Source: an uncultured Kordiimonas sp. (lineage in GTDB: Bacteria; Pseudomonadota; Alphaproteobacteria; Sphingomonadales; Kordiimonadaceae). From it: a stretch of 64,000 nt of DNA. The stretch covers positions 310,001 through 374,000 of the forward strand of contig CANNDZ010000002.1 in assembly GCA_947503575.1 (NCBI GenBank), written 5' to 3'. This document shows, piece after piece, positions 35,017 through 46,071 of the stretch. The stretch's first letter is position 1; each line of letters begins with the position of its first letter. The translations under genes were made by a program, and so were the position numbers. The notes under the pieces were generated by a model. It was not told the DNA's origin, did not search any database, and saw only the letters and a list, made by a program, of their open reading frames with translations.

Positions 35017-36390
35017 GTGATAGCGGATTTTTCTTGCAGGCTTCACCACCGATTAAATTGGGCGCGCATAGCATCGCGGGCTATGGCTCTTTTCTTCGTC
35101 TTGCTAAAAACTAATTCAATTTTGACTGTCAGTGCCACGGCCCAAACCAGTTCTTTGGAAATCGTCAACTTCAGCTATTTTGATAGCTACAGCAAAACCA
35201 TGGCTGGTGGGTCACGTCTCGTGATCGAAGGTGGCAAAATAGCATCGTTGAACGACGATACATTTGCCTGCGCTGGCTGCCAAACCATTGATCTTGCCGG
35301 TGGCTTTATCGTGCCCGGCCTTATTGACCTGCATCAGCATCTTGATACGGGTGGGTTTGCCGGAATGGACACAAATGCGCGCGTGTCGCTCTTTCGGAAA
35401 AATCTGTATTGGGGCATCACCACGGTTTTTAATCCCAGTATTCCAAAAGAGCTGCATCGCGCCGTCAAATCAGCAACGTCAAAAATGCCTGCGCGGTACC
35501 CCCGGTTCCTGACGGCAGGGCGCATGATTGGCCCAACGGGTGGCTGGGGCGACTTGAAAACAGCAACAGTGGGTGGCCTGAAAGCCGCAATCAACGCACA
35601 AATCAGGGCCGGTGCCAGCGTTATTAAACTGTCTTACGACGACAAATCCTGGTTGACGGGAGAGGCCCTGCCACTTTTTTCAGAAAACGCGCTTGCCGCA
35701 GCAATTCGGTATGCACAGATGCGCGAAAGGCGGGTATTTGTGCACACGACGCAAGTGTCGCTGGCGAAAAAGGCCCTGCGTGCTGGTGCTGATGGCATTA
35801 CCTCTGGCCTGATCATCGGCGAAGTCGATGCTGAATTTATTTCTTTGATGAAATCGAGAAGAGCAGCTTACACCGCAACCTTTGCCGCCTTTGCCGCGAT
35901 TGCAGACAATGCCGCATCAGCTACACGGCAAAAAAAATATGACCCCGACCTTATAAATGGTGCCAGCCTTTACTCAAGCCTGGCCTCCCCCATCATGAAA
36001 CAAAACTGGCTGGATTGGTATCCGCTGTCATATCTGGTGGGGCGTCACCAAAAAACGCTTCAATCCAACACAAAACGATTGATGAATTCTGGCATTAGTG
36101 TTGGCCTGGGAAGCGACGCGGGAACACCCGGTGTTGTCTTCGGTGCCGCGTTACTTGACGAAATGCAGCGGCATGTTGACATGGGCCTGCGCCCGGCAGA
36201 CGCTATTCATATGGCAACAATGGTCAATGCGCGCATTCTTTTCCTCAATAAGGTTGCTGGTTCGATAGAGGTTGGCAAAGCTGCGGACCTTGTGCTTTTG
36301 CGCGAAGACCCCAGTCAATCCATTAGTGCTTTTGAATCGGTCCTGTACACCATCCGGGCGGGCGAGTTGTACAATCGGAAAGAGTTTTAA
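35017..36390 (+). CDS. Secreted amidohydrolase (imidazolonepropionase-like)
   Basis: The frame runs from a GTG at 35017 (457 aa); an ATG at 35083 is an alternative that keeps most of the hydrophobic leader (MALFFVLLKTN...SATAQ). The product is a metal-dependent amidohydrolase. It has the small beta domain with IDLAGGFIVPGLIDLHQHL (H-x-H ligands), a lysine in IKLSYDDK, an HTTQ histidine, GSDAGTPG with the catalytic Asp, and the C-terminal AGSIEVGKAADLVLL return to the beta domain. This matches the imidazolonepropionase-like, often secreted, X-Pro-dipeptidase-type group. The substrate is unknown. It appears to be monocistronic. Confidence 0.85.
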   Translation: MIADFSCRLHHRLNWARIASRAMALFFVLLKTNSILTVSATAQTSSLEIVNFSYFDSYSKTMAGGSRLVIEGGKIASLNDDTFACAGCQTIDLAGGFIVPGLIDLHQHLDTGGFAGMDTNARVSLFRKNLYWGITTVFNPSIPKELHRAVKSATSKMPARYPRFLTAGRMIGPTGGWGDLKTATVGGLKAAINAQIRAGASVIKLSYDDKSWLTGEALPLFSENALAAAIRYAQMRERRVFVHTTQVSLAKKALRAGADGITSGLIIGEVDAEFISLMKSRRAAYTATFAAFAAIADNAASATRQKKYDPDLINGASLYSSLASPIMKQNWLDWYPLSYLVGRHQKTLQSNTKRLMNSGISVGLGSDAGTPGVVFGAALLDEMQRHVDMGLRPADAIHMATMVNARILFLNKVAGSIEVGKAADLVLLREDPSQSISAFESVLYTIRAGELYNRKEF

Positions 36391-36540
36391 GGCCTGACCT
36401 ACGAACACTCAGTCTTTCGTAAAATTTTAGCCGTCACTTCATCAGTCCATAAATTTGTGACATACTGTCATTTGGGTAGCTTTAGACGGGTATCTGGGGA
36501 GATCTCGGACGTCTAGGCAATAACTAAGTGGTGCTGATTG

Positions 36541-37380
36541 ATGGTGAACTCTATCAATACCAATGCTGGTGCCTTGTTTGGCGCACAGAATTTGCGCAGT
36601 GCGTCTTCTGCGCTGGGTGAAACGCGTGAGCAAATCGCTTCAGGCAAACGTGTCAACGGGCCTGATGATAATGCGGCGATACTGGCTATTTCAAACATCC
36701 TGCGCAGCGATATCGCCGGGTTGAATGTTACCAAGGACTCGATTAACCGCGCCATTTCGACGGCTGATGTTTCCATCGCCGCAGGCACATCGGTGTCAAA
36801 TCTTTTGCTGGATCTTAGGGAAACAGCGCTGCAGGCTGCGGACCCCGGTCTTGATGAAGACAGTCGAAGAATTCTGAATGACCAATTCACATCGCTTAGA
36901 GACCAGGTAAATTCGATCGTCGATAGCGCCAGCTTTAATGGCACGAACGCGATTAAAGCGGGGGGCGACGACATAAATGCCATCACAGGCGCTGAAGGTC
37001 AGGAGAATGTAACCATCTCGGCACAGGACTTATCGCTGGGTGGCCCAAATATTACGCTGGACGCTACCCAAACCCTGGGGTCGCTGGCGGATGCCCAGAC
37101 AGCCCTTTCGGCAATTGATGAGAGCCTGACAAACCTCAGCGGTGTGCTGAGCGAGTTTGGGTCTGGCGCCAACAACCTGGAACAACTGCGTGAATTCACC
37201 GAAACGTTGAGTAATAAAACACAAGAAGGCCTGGGCAACCTAGTGGACGCAGACCTTGCCGCCCTAAATGCCGAATTTGAAGCCAATCAAGTCCGCGAAG
37301 CACTGGGGCGCACAGCACTGAATATCGCGAACCAGCAACCGTCCGCCATTCTATCACTATTCAGCAATCAATCGGACTAG
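36541..37380 (+). CDS. Short flagellin
   Basis: The ATG at 36541 gives 279 aa beginning MVNSINTNAGALFGAQNLRSASSALGETREQIASGKRV, the conserved D0/D1 N-terminal helix of flagellin. The C-terminal helix ends RTALNIANQQPSAILSLF. The middle is short (about 100 residues), so the filament subunit has only D0 and D1 domains and little surface-exposed variable part, as in several alphaproteobacterial flagellins. No other flagellar gene is in the window, so this is an isolated copy. The Shine-Dalgarno is weak. The product would be exported through the flagellar type III system. Confidence 0.85.
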   Translation: MVNSINTNAGALFGAQNLRSASSALGETREQIASGKRVNGPDDNAAILAISNILRSDIAGLNVTKDSINRAISTADVSIAAGTSVSNLLLDLRETALQAADPGLDEDSRRILNDQFTSLRDQVNSIVDSASFNGTNAIKAGGDDINAITGAEGQENVTISAQDLSLGGPNITLDATQTLGSLADAQTALSAIDESLTNLSGVLSEFGSGANNLEQLREFTETLSNKTQEGLGNLVDADLAALNAEFEANQVREALGRTALNIANQQPSAILSLFSNQSD

Positions 37381-37407
37381 AGGTTTGCCAAGTATTTAGC
37401 CAGATTT

Positions 37408-38382
37408 TCAGCGCGCTTGGACTGGTTCTCGCGTTGGCTCCGCGGTCTTCAGATAAAGCCGCCAATTCTTGAAATCAATGGCAAAGGGCTGCTGCCCAAG
37501 AAGGTCCATACCAAGGATAATCGCCGGGACCTCGCGCGCGCCCATCAAGGCAAACACCGGCACATCTGAAACGACCAGCCGCATGTCCCGGTTTACATAA
37601 GTACCAATGTTAAATTCCGGCACTCTGAGCGCTGTAAAAACCATTTCTTGACCACCCGAGATGCTGGCACGAATGGTTTCCCGGCGGATACCTTCTGCCG
37701 ACCGCGCCACGGCTTCTGATCCTGCTGAATTGATCACGGTATCGGATGCGCCTGTGTCAACAATTACCGGCACATCAAGCCCGCCAATATTCACCTCCAG
37801 TGCAAGCGAGCCATAAGCAACAGGGCGACCCTGAACCATCGTCCATTCGTCGCCCAGTCTTTCCCGGGGCGAATTGCTATCAGGCGATATGGCCAGCTTT
37901 GCTGTGCCGTTTGCCATATCCATAAAAAGGGTATGACCTGCCAACATATCGACGCCAATCAAACCTTTAGCGTCAGATCCGATGATATCAGGCAGTGCAA
38001 CCGTTTCCTCTACCTTTAAAGTGCGTCCAAGCACATAAAAGTCGGTCACAGGATATACCAGCACGCGCTTATAGCCGGTCGCCGTCAAGATACGTTTTGA
38101 CTGGTTCGGCAGCGCTTCAAGCCCAATCATGGCTGTTAAGCCCCGATAGATGACGCTTTTGCTGGCACCCGTATCAATAATGAACGGTAGCGGCCCCATA
38201 CCGTTGACATAAGTGCCCACCATCGGGCGGTCAAACCGGTCAGGCAGAATAAGGTAATCGTCGCCAGTGTCGCCATTTGTGTGATCAAAGGTGTTATCGG
38301 CGGACCCAACACCCGCCCATGCAACAAAAAAAACGAGCAGCCAGGCAAAGCCGCTCGTTTTTCTAATGCTGGGTTGAGGCAC
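37408..38382 (-). CDS. Two-lobed retropepsin-like aspartic protease, secreted
   Basis: The 324-aa product has an N-terminal signal sequence (hydrophobic core about 11-26) and two copies of the aspartic-protease motif: FIIDTGAS with Asp70 and VIVDTGAS with Asp209. Each is followed about 70-75 residues later by the hydrophobic-Gly strand that completes a lobe (LIGVDML, ILGMDLL). Single-lobed bacterial retropepsins must dimerise; here both lobes lie on one chain, as in pepsins. The start is GTG, 10 bases after the rpoD stop on the same strand, so it can be read from the dnaG-rpoD transcript. Periplasmic location is inferred. Confidence 0.82.
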   Translation of the reverse strand: MPQPSIRKTSGFAWLLVFFVAWAGVGSADNTFDHTNGDTGDDYLILPDRFDRPMVGTYVNGMGPLPFIIDTGASKSVIYRGLTAMIGLEALPNQSKRILTATGYKRVLVYPVTDFYVLGRTLKVEETVALPDIIGSDAKGLIGVDMLAGHTLFMDMANGTAKLAISPDSNSPRERLGDEWTMVQGRPVAYGSLALEVNIGGLDVPVIVDTGASDTVINSAGSEAVARSAEGIRRETIRASISGGQEMVFTALRVPEFNIGTYVNRDMRLVVSDVPVFALMGAREVPAIILGMDLLGQQPFAIDFKNWRLYLKTAEPTREPVQAR

Positions 38383-38392
38383 GATCGCGCAC

Positions 38393-40456
38393 TTATGTAT
38401 CGAGGAAGCTTCTCAACTGCCGCGAGCGGCTGGGGTGCTTCAACTTCCGCAAAGCTTTTGCCTCGATCTGGCGAATGCGCTCCCGGGTAACAGAGAATTG
38501 CTGACCAACTTCTTCCAGTGTGTGGTCAGTATTCATGCCGATACCAAACCGCATCCGCAAGACGCGCTCTTCCCGTGGGGTCAAACTTGCAAGAACACGC
38601 GTAGTGGTTTCACGCAGGTTGGACTGAATGGCCGCATCCACTGGCAAAACAGCGTTTTTATCCTCGATAAAGTCACCAAGGTGGCTGTCTTCCTCGTCAC
38701 CGATAGGTGTTTCAAGGCTAATAGGCTCTTTGGCAATTTTCATCACCTTGCGCACTTTTTCAAGCGGCATGGACAAGCGTTCTGCCAGCTCTTCCGGGGT
38801 CGCTTCGCGGCCAATTTCATGCAGCATCTGACGGCCTGTGCGCACCAGTTTGTTGATCGTTTCGATCATATGCACCGGGATACGGATTGTGCGCGCCTGA
38901 TCTGCGATAGACCGAGTGATAGCCTGTCTGATCCACCAGGTGGCGTAAGTCGAAAATTTATACCCGCGGCGATATTCAAATTTATCCACCGCTTTCATCA
39001 GGCCGATATTACCTTCCTGAATAAGGTCAAGGAATTGCAGACCACGGTTGGTGTATTTTTTGGCAATCGAAATCACGAGCCGCAGGTTGGCTTCCACCAT
39101 TTCCTTTTTCGCGATGCGGGCTTCTTTTTCACCTTTTTGAACGGTGCGAACGATGCGCCGGAACTCCCCGACATGCAAACCGGAGCGGTTCACCAGTTCA
39201 CCAACCTGATCGCGGATATTCACGATGGCTGTGCGTTCACGCTCAACAAATGTGGCCCAGCCGCGGCCTTTGAGGGCAGCAACACGTTCAAGCCAACCGT
39301 CTTCAAGCTCGTTGCCCTGATATTCGTCCAAAAACGCCAAACGGCTGACTTTGTGGCTTTCCGCGAGCCGCAACAAACGACCCGAAAGGGTCATCAGGCG
39401 CTTGTTCAGGCCATACAATTCGTCAACCAGTTCTTCGATGCGCATGTTGTTGAATTTAACCGAACTGATCAGCTCAATCAGTTCGTCGCTCAACTTTTTG
39501 AAGCGGCGCTCCTGCGCGGTAGAAAGGCCTTCGCTTTGCACAGCAGCGGCTAAACGCGCATCTTGCAGTTTGGCATATTTTTTATAGGTGGACGTGATTT
39601 TCTGAAACTTTTCAATAGTTTCAGGCTTCAGATGTTCTTCCATTGCAGACAAGGACATAGCGACATCATCGTCATAATCATCGTCTGAAGACTTCTTGGC
39701 TTCGCCGCCTTCACCCTCTGCGCCCTCTGCCTTGGCTTCACCGTTTTCACCTGCAGACGGTGTCTCGGCGTCGGCGTCATCATTATCAGACGTCTGATCG
39801 TCATCGTCGGAGGTGTCGTCCGCGCCCTTTTTGGCACCTTCAGCCAAAACATCACCCGCATTTTCATCTTCCAGTTCTTCGGCGTTCGGCTGCTTGCCGA
39901 TAGTTGCCTCTAGGTCGATGATATCGCGCAGCAGCATTTCCTCGTTTTCAAGACGGAACGCCCATTCGGTGATCGCCTTGAAAGTCAGGGGGCTCATGCA
40001 CAAGCCTTCGATCATGGTCGCGCGACCAGCCTCAATGCGTTTGGCAATGGCAATTTCGCCTTCACGCGACAGAAGCTCGACAGACCCCATTTCACGCAAA
40101 TACATGCGCACCGGGTCATCGGTGCGGTCGTTGGCCTCTTTCTTATCGGTCGTTTTGAATTCTTCTTTTTCGGCTTCGGGGCTTGGTGCCTCCTCGCCTT
40201 CTTCCGGCTCCTCGTCACCTTCCACAACGTTGATGCCCATTTCGGACAGCATGGTCATGACATCTTCGATTTTCTCGGAAGACATTTCTTCGGTCGGCAG
40301 CGCGGCATTCACCTCATCGTAAGAGATGTAGCCACGCTCTTTCGCCTTTGCGATCATTTTTTTAACGGCTGCTTCCGTCAAATCGACACTGGGGCCGCTT
40401 GCCGAATCTTCTGCATCCGGACGAGTGTCTTCTTCCTGAGTCGCTTTAGTCGCCAT
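38393..40456 (-). CDS. rpoD: Primary sigma factor RpoD (sigma-70)
   Basis: The 687-aa product is a group 1 sigma factor. It has region 1.1 at the N-terminus, region 1.2 ([22 protein letters not shown]), a long acidic non-conserved insertion (about 190-265, rich in D and E), then regions 2.1-2.4 ([42 protein letters not shown]...[15 protein letters not shown]), region 3 ([13 protein letters not shown]) and region 4 ([16 protein letters not shown]...[24 protein letters not shown]). All promoter-recognition segments are intact. It directs housekeeping transcription. It lies 43 bases after dnaG, the usual macromolecular-synthesis order. Confidence 0.97.
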   Translation of the reverse strand: MATKATQEEDTRPDAEDSASGPSVDLTEAAVKKMIAKAKERGYISYDEVNAALPTEEMSSEKIEDVMTMLSEMGINVVEGDEEPEEGEEAPSPEAEKEEFKTTDKKEANDRTDDPVRMYLREMGSVELLSREGEIAIAKRIEAGRATMIEGLCMSPLTFKAITEWAFRLENEEMLLRDIIDLEATIGKQPNAEELEDENAGDVLAEGAKKGADDTSDDDDQTSDNDDADAETPSAGENGEAKAEGAEGEGGEAKKSSDDDYDDDVAMSLSAMEEHLKPETIEKFQKITSTYKKYAKLQDARLAAAVQSEGLSTAQERRFKKLSDELIELISSVKFNNMRIEELVDELYGLNKRLMTLSGRLLRLAESHKVSRLAFLDEYQGNELEDGWLERVAALKGRGWATFVERERTAIVNIRDQVGELVNRSGLHVGEFRRIVRTVQKGEKEARIAKKEMVEANLRLVISIAKKYTNRGLQFLDLIQEGNIGLMKAVDKFEYRRGYKFSTYATWWIRQAITRSIADQARTIRIPVHMIETINKLVRTGRQMLHEIGREATPEELAERLSMPLEKVRKVMKIAKEPISLETPIGDEEDSHLGDFIEDKNAVLPVDAAIQSNLRETTTRVLASLTPREERVLRMRFGIGMNTDHTLEEVGQQFSVTRERIRQIEAKALRKLKHPSRSRQLRSFLDT

Positions 40457-40499
40457 GTAAAAATTACTCCAGATCTGCGCGAATCGCAGTCATAGCACA

Positions 40500-42413
40500 T
40501 TAAATGAAAGAAAACCTGCCTGATTCGAGGCGATATCCTTCTTTATCTGCTTCTTTTTCTTCCAACGCACGAAATGTTGCTTGTGCTGCAACAAACCGCG
40601 CATGATTTGCTTCGGTCATTTCGGCTGCATAGTCAGCCTCTGCCTGTTCGTATGCTTCTTTTGCAGCCGTGATATGCTGATAACGCGACAGCAAATGTTC
40701 AAAACCGGTCAAGGCATCAGATAGGGCGGCTTCCGGCCAGGCAAACCAATCGCCTTTCAACGACTTGTCTGCAGCTATTTTCCTGACGGTATCCATGTGG
40801 CCAGCGCGCTCTAGATGGGTATGAACAGCCTCGCGGTCAAGGGCATCACCGAAAGCTGCTTTCTCTACAAGTGCATTACGCACCCCGTCAAGCCCCGGAA
40901 CGCTAAGGTCCAGTTCTGCAACCTCTTCCTCGTACCGCACCAGAATTTCAGGATGATGCACTAGTGTGAATACAAGAAGCTGCTGGATTGTGTCGGTTAT
41001 AGCGGCACCGGATTTGCTGCGCCCCAGTTTGGTGGCAGCAAGCAACCCGGTCGCAGGCGCAAGACGTTTGCGACCGCCACCCTGATACCCACCAGCCTTG
41101 TATCCGCCCGTTTGGTACCCTCGTTTACCATTGCCCGCGCGCTGAGGCCGGAATTGCTGGAACAGACGGTCTCGAAAATCACGCTGATACAAGCCTTTGA
41201 CGTTGTCATCCTGTATCTCTGCCAGTTTACCGAAGACCTTCTTCTCCAGCCCGGCGCGTCGCTCTGGCGTATCTGCCTGCACGCCCATGGTCAGGTTGTT
41301 CCACAGCATGGATACCAGCGGCTCTGCCTTGTCAATCAGACCTTCAACAGCACCCCTGCCCTCTCGCTGCACCAAGCTGTCCGGGTCATCGCCAGGCGGC
41401 ATCATCATAAAGCGCAGGGATTTACCGGGCCTGAGCATGGGCAGTGCCCGCTCCACAGCACGTCCTGCGGCGCGCTGGCCTGCATTATCGCCGTCGAAGG
41501 ACAAGATGGGTTCATCCGCCATCTGCCATAAATGGGATATTTGTTCTTCAGTCAGCGCAGTACCAAGCGGCGCAACAGCATAATCAATGCCCGCCTGCGC
41601 CAGCGCAATAACGTCCATATAGCCTTCAACCACCAGCACCTGCCCAACGTCGTAGCTGGCGGCCCGGGCATTGGCCCAATTATAAAGGGTTGCCCCTTTG
41701 TGAAACAAACCGGTTTCCGGACTGTTCAGATATTTGGCTTTGGCGTCTTTCGACAATGCGCGGCCCCCAAACGCAATAACGCGCCCCTGCCGGTCGGTGA
41801 TGGGGAACATCAATCGGTCCCTGAACCGGTCATAGGCCGGGCCGCCATCCTCCGGCTTGATCAGCATACCGGTTTCAACCAGTTGGTCTTCGTCGATATC
41901 ACGGGCTTTCATCGCCTCTTTCAAGGTTGTGCGGCCAGCCGATGCATACCCCAGCGCAAACCGCTCCAGCGTTGCGTCGGTCAGGCCCCGCCCTTTGATG
42001 TACTCCAGCGCAGCTTTGCCTGCCTGCCCCCGAAGCTGGGTTTGGTACCAGCCTGCAACGGCGGCCATCACTTCCGTGAGGCTGGCGCGCTCGCGCTGGC
42101 GCTCAATTTCCTCGCGGCTGGGTTTAGGCACTTCCATGCCCACCTCACCCGCCAGCGCTTCAACCGCCTCGGGAAACGTCATGCCCTGGGTTTTCATCAC
42201 GAAGTCGAGCACGCTGCCATGTTCGCCGCAACCAAAACAGTGGTAGAAGCCTTTTTGGTCATTCACCGTAAAACTTGGCGTTTTTTCATTGTGGAAGGGG
42301 CACAGGCCCGTGCTTTCACGACCTCGGCGCACGAGTTTGACCGACCGGCCCACCACGTCCGAAAGCGTGAAGCGATGCTTCAATTCATCCAGAAACTGAG
42401 GACTTAACGCCAT
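40500..42413 (-). CDS. dnaG: DNA primase
   Basis: I prefer the ATG at 42413 (637 aa, MALSPQFLDELK) over a TTG seven codons upstream. The CHC2 zinc site is Cys38-His41-Cys59-Cys62 (CPFHNEKTPSF...HCFGCGEHG). The RNA-polymerase core includes FGGRALSKDAKAKYLNSPETGLFHKG, and the TOPRIM fold has VLVVEGYMDVIAL and FDGDNAGQRAA. A Gly/Arg/Lys-rich linker (about 425-455) precedes the C-terminal helicase-binding domain. It makes RNA primers at the replication fork. It stands just upstream of rpoD. Confidence 0.96.
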   Translation of the reverse strand: MALSPQFLDELKHRFTLSDVVGRSVKLVRRGRESTGLCPFHNEKTPSFTVNDQKGFYHCFGCGEHGSVLDFVMKTQGMTFPEAVEALAGEVGMEVPKPSREEIERQRERASLTEVMAAVAGWYQTQLRGQAGKAALEYIKGRGLTDATLERFALGYASAGRTTLKEAMKARDIDEDQLVETGMLIKPEDGGPAYDRFRDRLMFPITDRQGRVIAFGGRALSKDAKAKYLNSPETGLFHKGATLYNWANARAASYDVGQVLVVEGYMDVIALAQAGIDYAVAPLGTALTEEQISHLWQMADEPILSFDGDNAGQRAAGRAVERALPMLRPGKSLRFMMMPPGDDPDSLVQREGRGAVEGLIDKAEPLVSMLWNNLTMGVQADTPERRAGLEKKVFGKLAEIQDDNVKGLYQRDFRDRLFQQFRPQRAGNGKRGYQTGGYKAGGYQGGGRKRLAPATGLLAATKLGRSKSGAAITDTIQQLLVFTLVHHPEILVRYEEEVAELDLSVPGLDGVRNALVEKAAFGDALDREAVHTHLERAGHMDTVRKIAADKSLKGDWFAWPEAALSDALTGFEHLLSRYQHITAAKEAYEQAEADYAAEMTEANHARFVAAQATFRALEEKEADKEGYRLESGRFSFI

Positions 42414-42509
42414 CTGAGCAAACTTTTCCGCCAAAAAAAGGAATCAGTTACTGATAATAGGATTTTTTCCCCAGGATGCGACCCAAAAAAAGGCATGCGG
42501 GCAGCCGCA

Positions 42510-43418
42510 CTAACCATCAAACCAATCCGGGTTGCCCGCGCGCATCGTTTTTGCTTCTTCCCGCATCCATGACAGAAATTTCTGCACCTTTTCCGGCTCG
42601 CCCTGCGGCGTGTCTTTCTTCGCTGTTTCGATGTAATAGTGAGATCCGGTCACATAGGGCTTGCCGCCAATATAATGCAGCCGTCCGTCATAAATGGCAT
42701 CTGCCGCAATCATGGGCGGTGCCAGCGCAATACCGCCGCCTGCCACAGCAGCCTGCACCAACAGGCCCGAATGACTGTAGTCAGTGGCGATTTCAAGCGT
42801 GTCTGTGACCCGGCCGTTTAACTCCAGCCATTCATGCCAAAGGCTCGCATATTGGTGGGCAAGTAACCGGTATTGGACCGCATCTTCTGCGTCAATGCGT
42901 CCGCTGCTGGCGATGCCTGGCGCATAAACCGGCACAAATGTCTCGGGCAATAAAACCAATGCATCCTTCGGTGCGGTGCCGATCCGAATGGCAAGGTCTA
43001 TCCCTTCAGCCTGCAAATCCAGCACCCGGTCATCAGCGTTAATGCGCACGTCAATCTCCGGATGCTGCAGGCTGAAACGCGGCAATCGCGGAATAAGCCA
43101 GTGAATAGCAAACGATTGATACGTGGTCAGCCGCAGAACATAGGGGTCGTCTATGTGTTTCAGGCCCGTGACTGTTGTTTCAATATCTGACAGGGCAGTG
43201 CGCAGGGTTGCAGCCAAGGCACGACCGGCAGGCGTCAGCGTCACCTCTCGGGGCCGTCGTACAAACAGTTGTAGGCCCAACTCTGTCTCCAGCGCCTTGA
43301 CCTGCTGGCTAATGGCAGATTGCGTACGACCCAGCTCTTCGGCAGCAAGCGTGAGGCTGGAGTGACGCGCGGCTGCATCAAACGCAAGCAACCCAGACAA
43401 TGATCGCAGTCGAAACAT
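42510..43418 (-). CDS. LysR-family transcriptional regulator, GcvA-like
   Basis: The 302-aa product has the N-terminal LysR helix-turn-helix (LAFDAAARHSSLTLAAEELGRTQSAISQQVKALETELGLQLFVRRPREVTLTPAG), a linker helix and the two-lobed effector domain. The wording of the effector domain (YQSFAIHWLIPRLPRFSLQHPEIDVRI, GIDLAIRIG) is closest to the GcvA/AmpR-type group. It separates yqeY from dnaG, which are adjacent in many alphaproteobacteria. The target is unknown; no metabolic gene lies divergently next to it except the short 73-codon frame on the plus strand. Confidence 0.92.
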   Translation of the reverse strand: MFRLRSLSGLLAFDAAARHSSLTLAAEELGRTQSAISQQVKALETELGLQLFVRRPREVTLTPAGRALAATLRTALSDIETTVTGLKHIDDPYVLRLTTYQSFAIHWLIPRLPRFSLQHPEIDVRINADDRVLDLQAEGIDLAIRIGTAPKDALVLLPETFVPVYAPGIASSGRIDAEDAVQYRLLAHQYASLWHEWLELNGRVTDTLEIATDYSHSGLLVQAAVAGGGIALAPPMIAADAIYDGRLHYIGGKPYVTGSHYYIETAKKDTPQGEPEKVQKFLSWMREEAKTMRAGNPDWFDG

Positions 43419-43520
43419 GAATACTCCTTATTTTATCTAAGCCTTAGTTTCAGGATTACGAATTTGTAACCAACAGGAACATTACAAATATTAGGCTTCT
43501 GTAAAACACAGGAGACGATT

Positions 43521-43742
43521 TTGCCCAAGAAAAAATTATTCAGCATGGATGAAAAAGATCAGCGTAGCTTTTTGGAGAGACTAACCATAGCTTATGCCCC
43601 AATTGATGAACTGGTGATGCGCACAGCCAGAGAGACAGCAAAAAAGGAAGCCGCGAAAAAAGATGCAGAAAAGACCGATACTTCAGACCATAAACATGGC
43701 CTTGGTGTGCGGTTCGCCGTGCGCCATTTAGGCAGTATCTAG
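43521..43742 (+). CDS. Small charged hypothetical protein
   Basis: A 73-codon frame starts at TTG (43521) with AGGAGA about 6 bases upstream; an ATG nine codons in is an alternative. The product is highly charged, with a helical Lys/Ala-rich middle (ARETAKKEAAKKDAEK) and no cysteine or membrane segment. It reads away from the LysR gene. I do not recognise it; the good ribosome-binding site is the main argument for a real gene. Confidence 0.5.
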   Translation: MPKKKLFSMDEKDQRSFLERLTIAYAPIDELVMRTARETAKKEAAKKDAEKTDTSDHKHGLGVRFAVRHLGSI

Positions 43743-43764
43743 CACTACGGCCTTGATCGTTGTG

Positions 43765-44115
43765 CTACGTTCCAGGCTGAACTGCATGATGCTCTTGTGT
43801 CTGCCGAAAGTCTAATGGCAGCCCATAAATTACCAGTCCGATTGACGAGAGGGCCAACGCCAGTGGAAATAAATACTTTTTCAGTTGTTTCCTCCAAGAA
43901 CGCAATAAAAGAACCACCGCCGACACAGAGCAAAGCAGTGGAATAATAGCTACTACCATTTCGCGCCAAAAATAAACCAGCGACAACTGAAAATCTATTA
44001 TTGCAACAGAGTAGACTTGGAATCTTGGAATAGCGAAAGCAGTCGACAATATTACAGCACCAATACAAGTGGCCATAATTGCATTGCGAACAACCCGCAC
44101 AAATAATGAATGCAC
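43765..44115 (-). CDS. Small three-helix membrane protein, unknown
   Basis: A 116-codon frame begins at GTG (44115) sharing its G with the yqeY stop (TAGTG), so coupled translation is possible. The product has about three hydrophobic helices (12-32, 52-72, 82-100) with basic loops between (RSWRKQLKKY). I know no family. It is not usual in this chromosomal neighbourhood and composition is somewhat more AT-rich than yqeY. Confidence 0.55.
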   Translation of the reverse strand: MHSLFVRVVRNAIMATCIGAVILSTAFAIPRFQVYSVAIIDFQLSLVYFWREMVVAIIPLLCSVSAVVLLLRSWRKQLKKYLFPLALALSSIGLVIYGLPLDFRQTQEHHAVQPGT

Positions 44116-44570
44116 TAACTCAGCATGCCCTTAATGGTCACACTGGCTTTTGCGAAGTCCATCTGTCCGGCGTATTTTTCTTTCAACGAGCCCATACACC
44201 GCCCGATGTCTTTTAGACCTTCTGCACCTAGGTCGCTGACCACCGCTTCGGCCGCCGCCTGAATTTCATCATCGCTCATCTGCTTGGGCAGAAATTCTTC
44301 GATGATGGCAATCTCTTCTTTCTCGCGCTCGGCGAGTTCACACCGGCCCCCTTCTTCGTAGGCCTTGATGCTGTCGCGGCGCTGTTTCACCATCTTCGAC
44401 AGGATGTCAGTGATGAGCGCGTCATCATCCTTGTCAGCGGCATCTGCGCCCCGCATTTCAATGTCTTTTTCTTTGATGGCTGCCAGTATCAGCCGCACAG
44501 TCGACAGCTTACGCGTTTCTTTGGCGCGCATTGCGTCTTTCATCGATTTGGTTAAATCGTCCCTAAGCAT
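44115..44570 (-). CDS. GatB/YqeY domain protein
   Basis: The 151-aa product matches stand-alone YqeY proteins: MLRDDLTKSMKDAMRAKETRKLSTVRLILAAIKEKDIEMRG at the start, YEEGGRCELAEREKEEIAIIEEFLPKQMSDDEI in the middle, and GRCMGSLKEKYAGQMDFAKAS at the end. The fold is the tRNA-binding tail domain of GatB, and the stand-alone protein may assist tRNA amidation, but the function is not settled. It is divergent from carA, the typical alphaproteobacterial arrangement next to dnaG and rpoD. Confidence 0.92.
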   Translation of the reverse strand: MLRDDLTKSMKDAMRAKETRKLSTVRLILAAIKEKDIEMRGADAADKDDDALITDILSKMVKQRRDSIKAYEEGGRCELAEREKEEIAIIEEFLPKQMSDDEIQAAAEAVVSDLGAEGLKDIGRCMGSLKEKYAGQMDFAKASVTIKGMLS

Positions 44571-44692
44571 GTCTTTAACCCTGCTACAACGAGTCCGAAA
44601 CGCTAATCATATAGACAGATGCGACTTAGCGCAAACGAGAAATTTCGTTTTAACCCCTTGTTTTTATTGAATTTTATATTTTCCGCTTTTGC

Positions 44693-44721
44693 TTGACCCT
44701 CCAAAGGCTATTGACTATTGT
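44693..44721 (+). promoter_or_regulatory. Candidate sigma-70 promoter for carA
   Basis: TTGACC (44693-44698), a 17-base spacer and TATTGT (44716-44721) lie after a strongly AT-rich stretch (44640-44690) that could be an UP-like element or the yqeY promoter. Transcription would begin near 44728, giving a leader of about 130 bases. I saw no obvious attenuator hairpin in the leader. Confidence 0.45.
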
Positions 44722-44857
44722 CCGGTCAATTTGGCCAATGCCAAGCTGGTTTCGCGGCCCGGCAGCAGCAGCGACAAACGCCCGTCAAAACAAGGCGTTC
44801 CGCAGGCCCCAGCGCCAACCACGGCGCATTCTCACGTCCGCGACAGGAACCGTGCTT

Positions 44858-46039
<1,182 letters not shown>

Positions 46040-46071
46040 TCGCAGCAATAATGAAAAAGGAAAACACAGTG

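Noticed and set aside
34754-35074. A 106-codon minus-strand frame with many cysteines
   Set aside because: Overlaps the start of the amidohydrolase, has no Shine-Dalgarno and no similarity I recognise.
38435-39553. A 372-codon open frame antisense to rpoD
   Set aside because: Phe/His/Gln-rich translation without motifs; the opposite strand encodes every conserved sigma-70 region.
41532-42407. A 291-codon open frame antisense to dnaG
   Set aside because: No motif and unnatural composition; the dnaG frame is complete and convincing.
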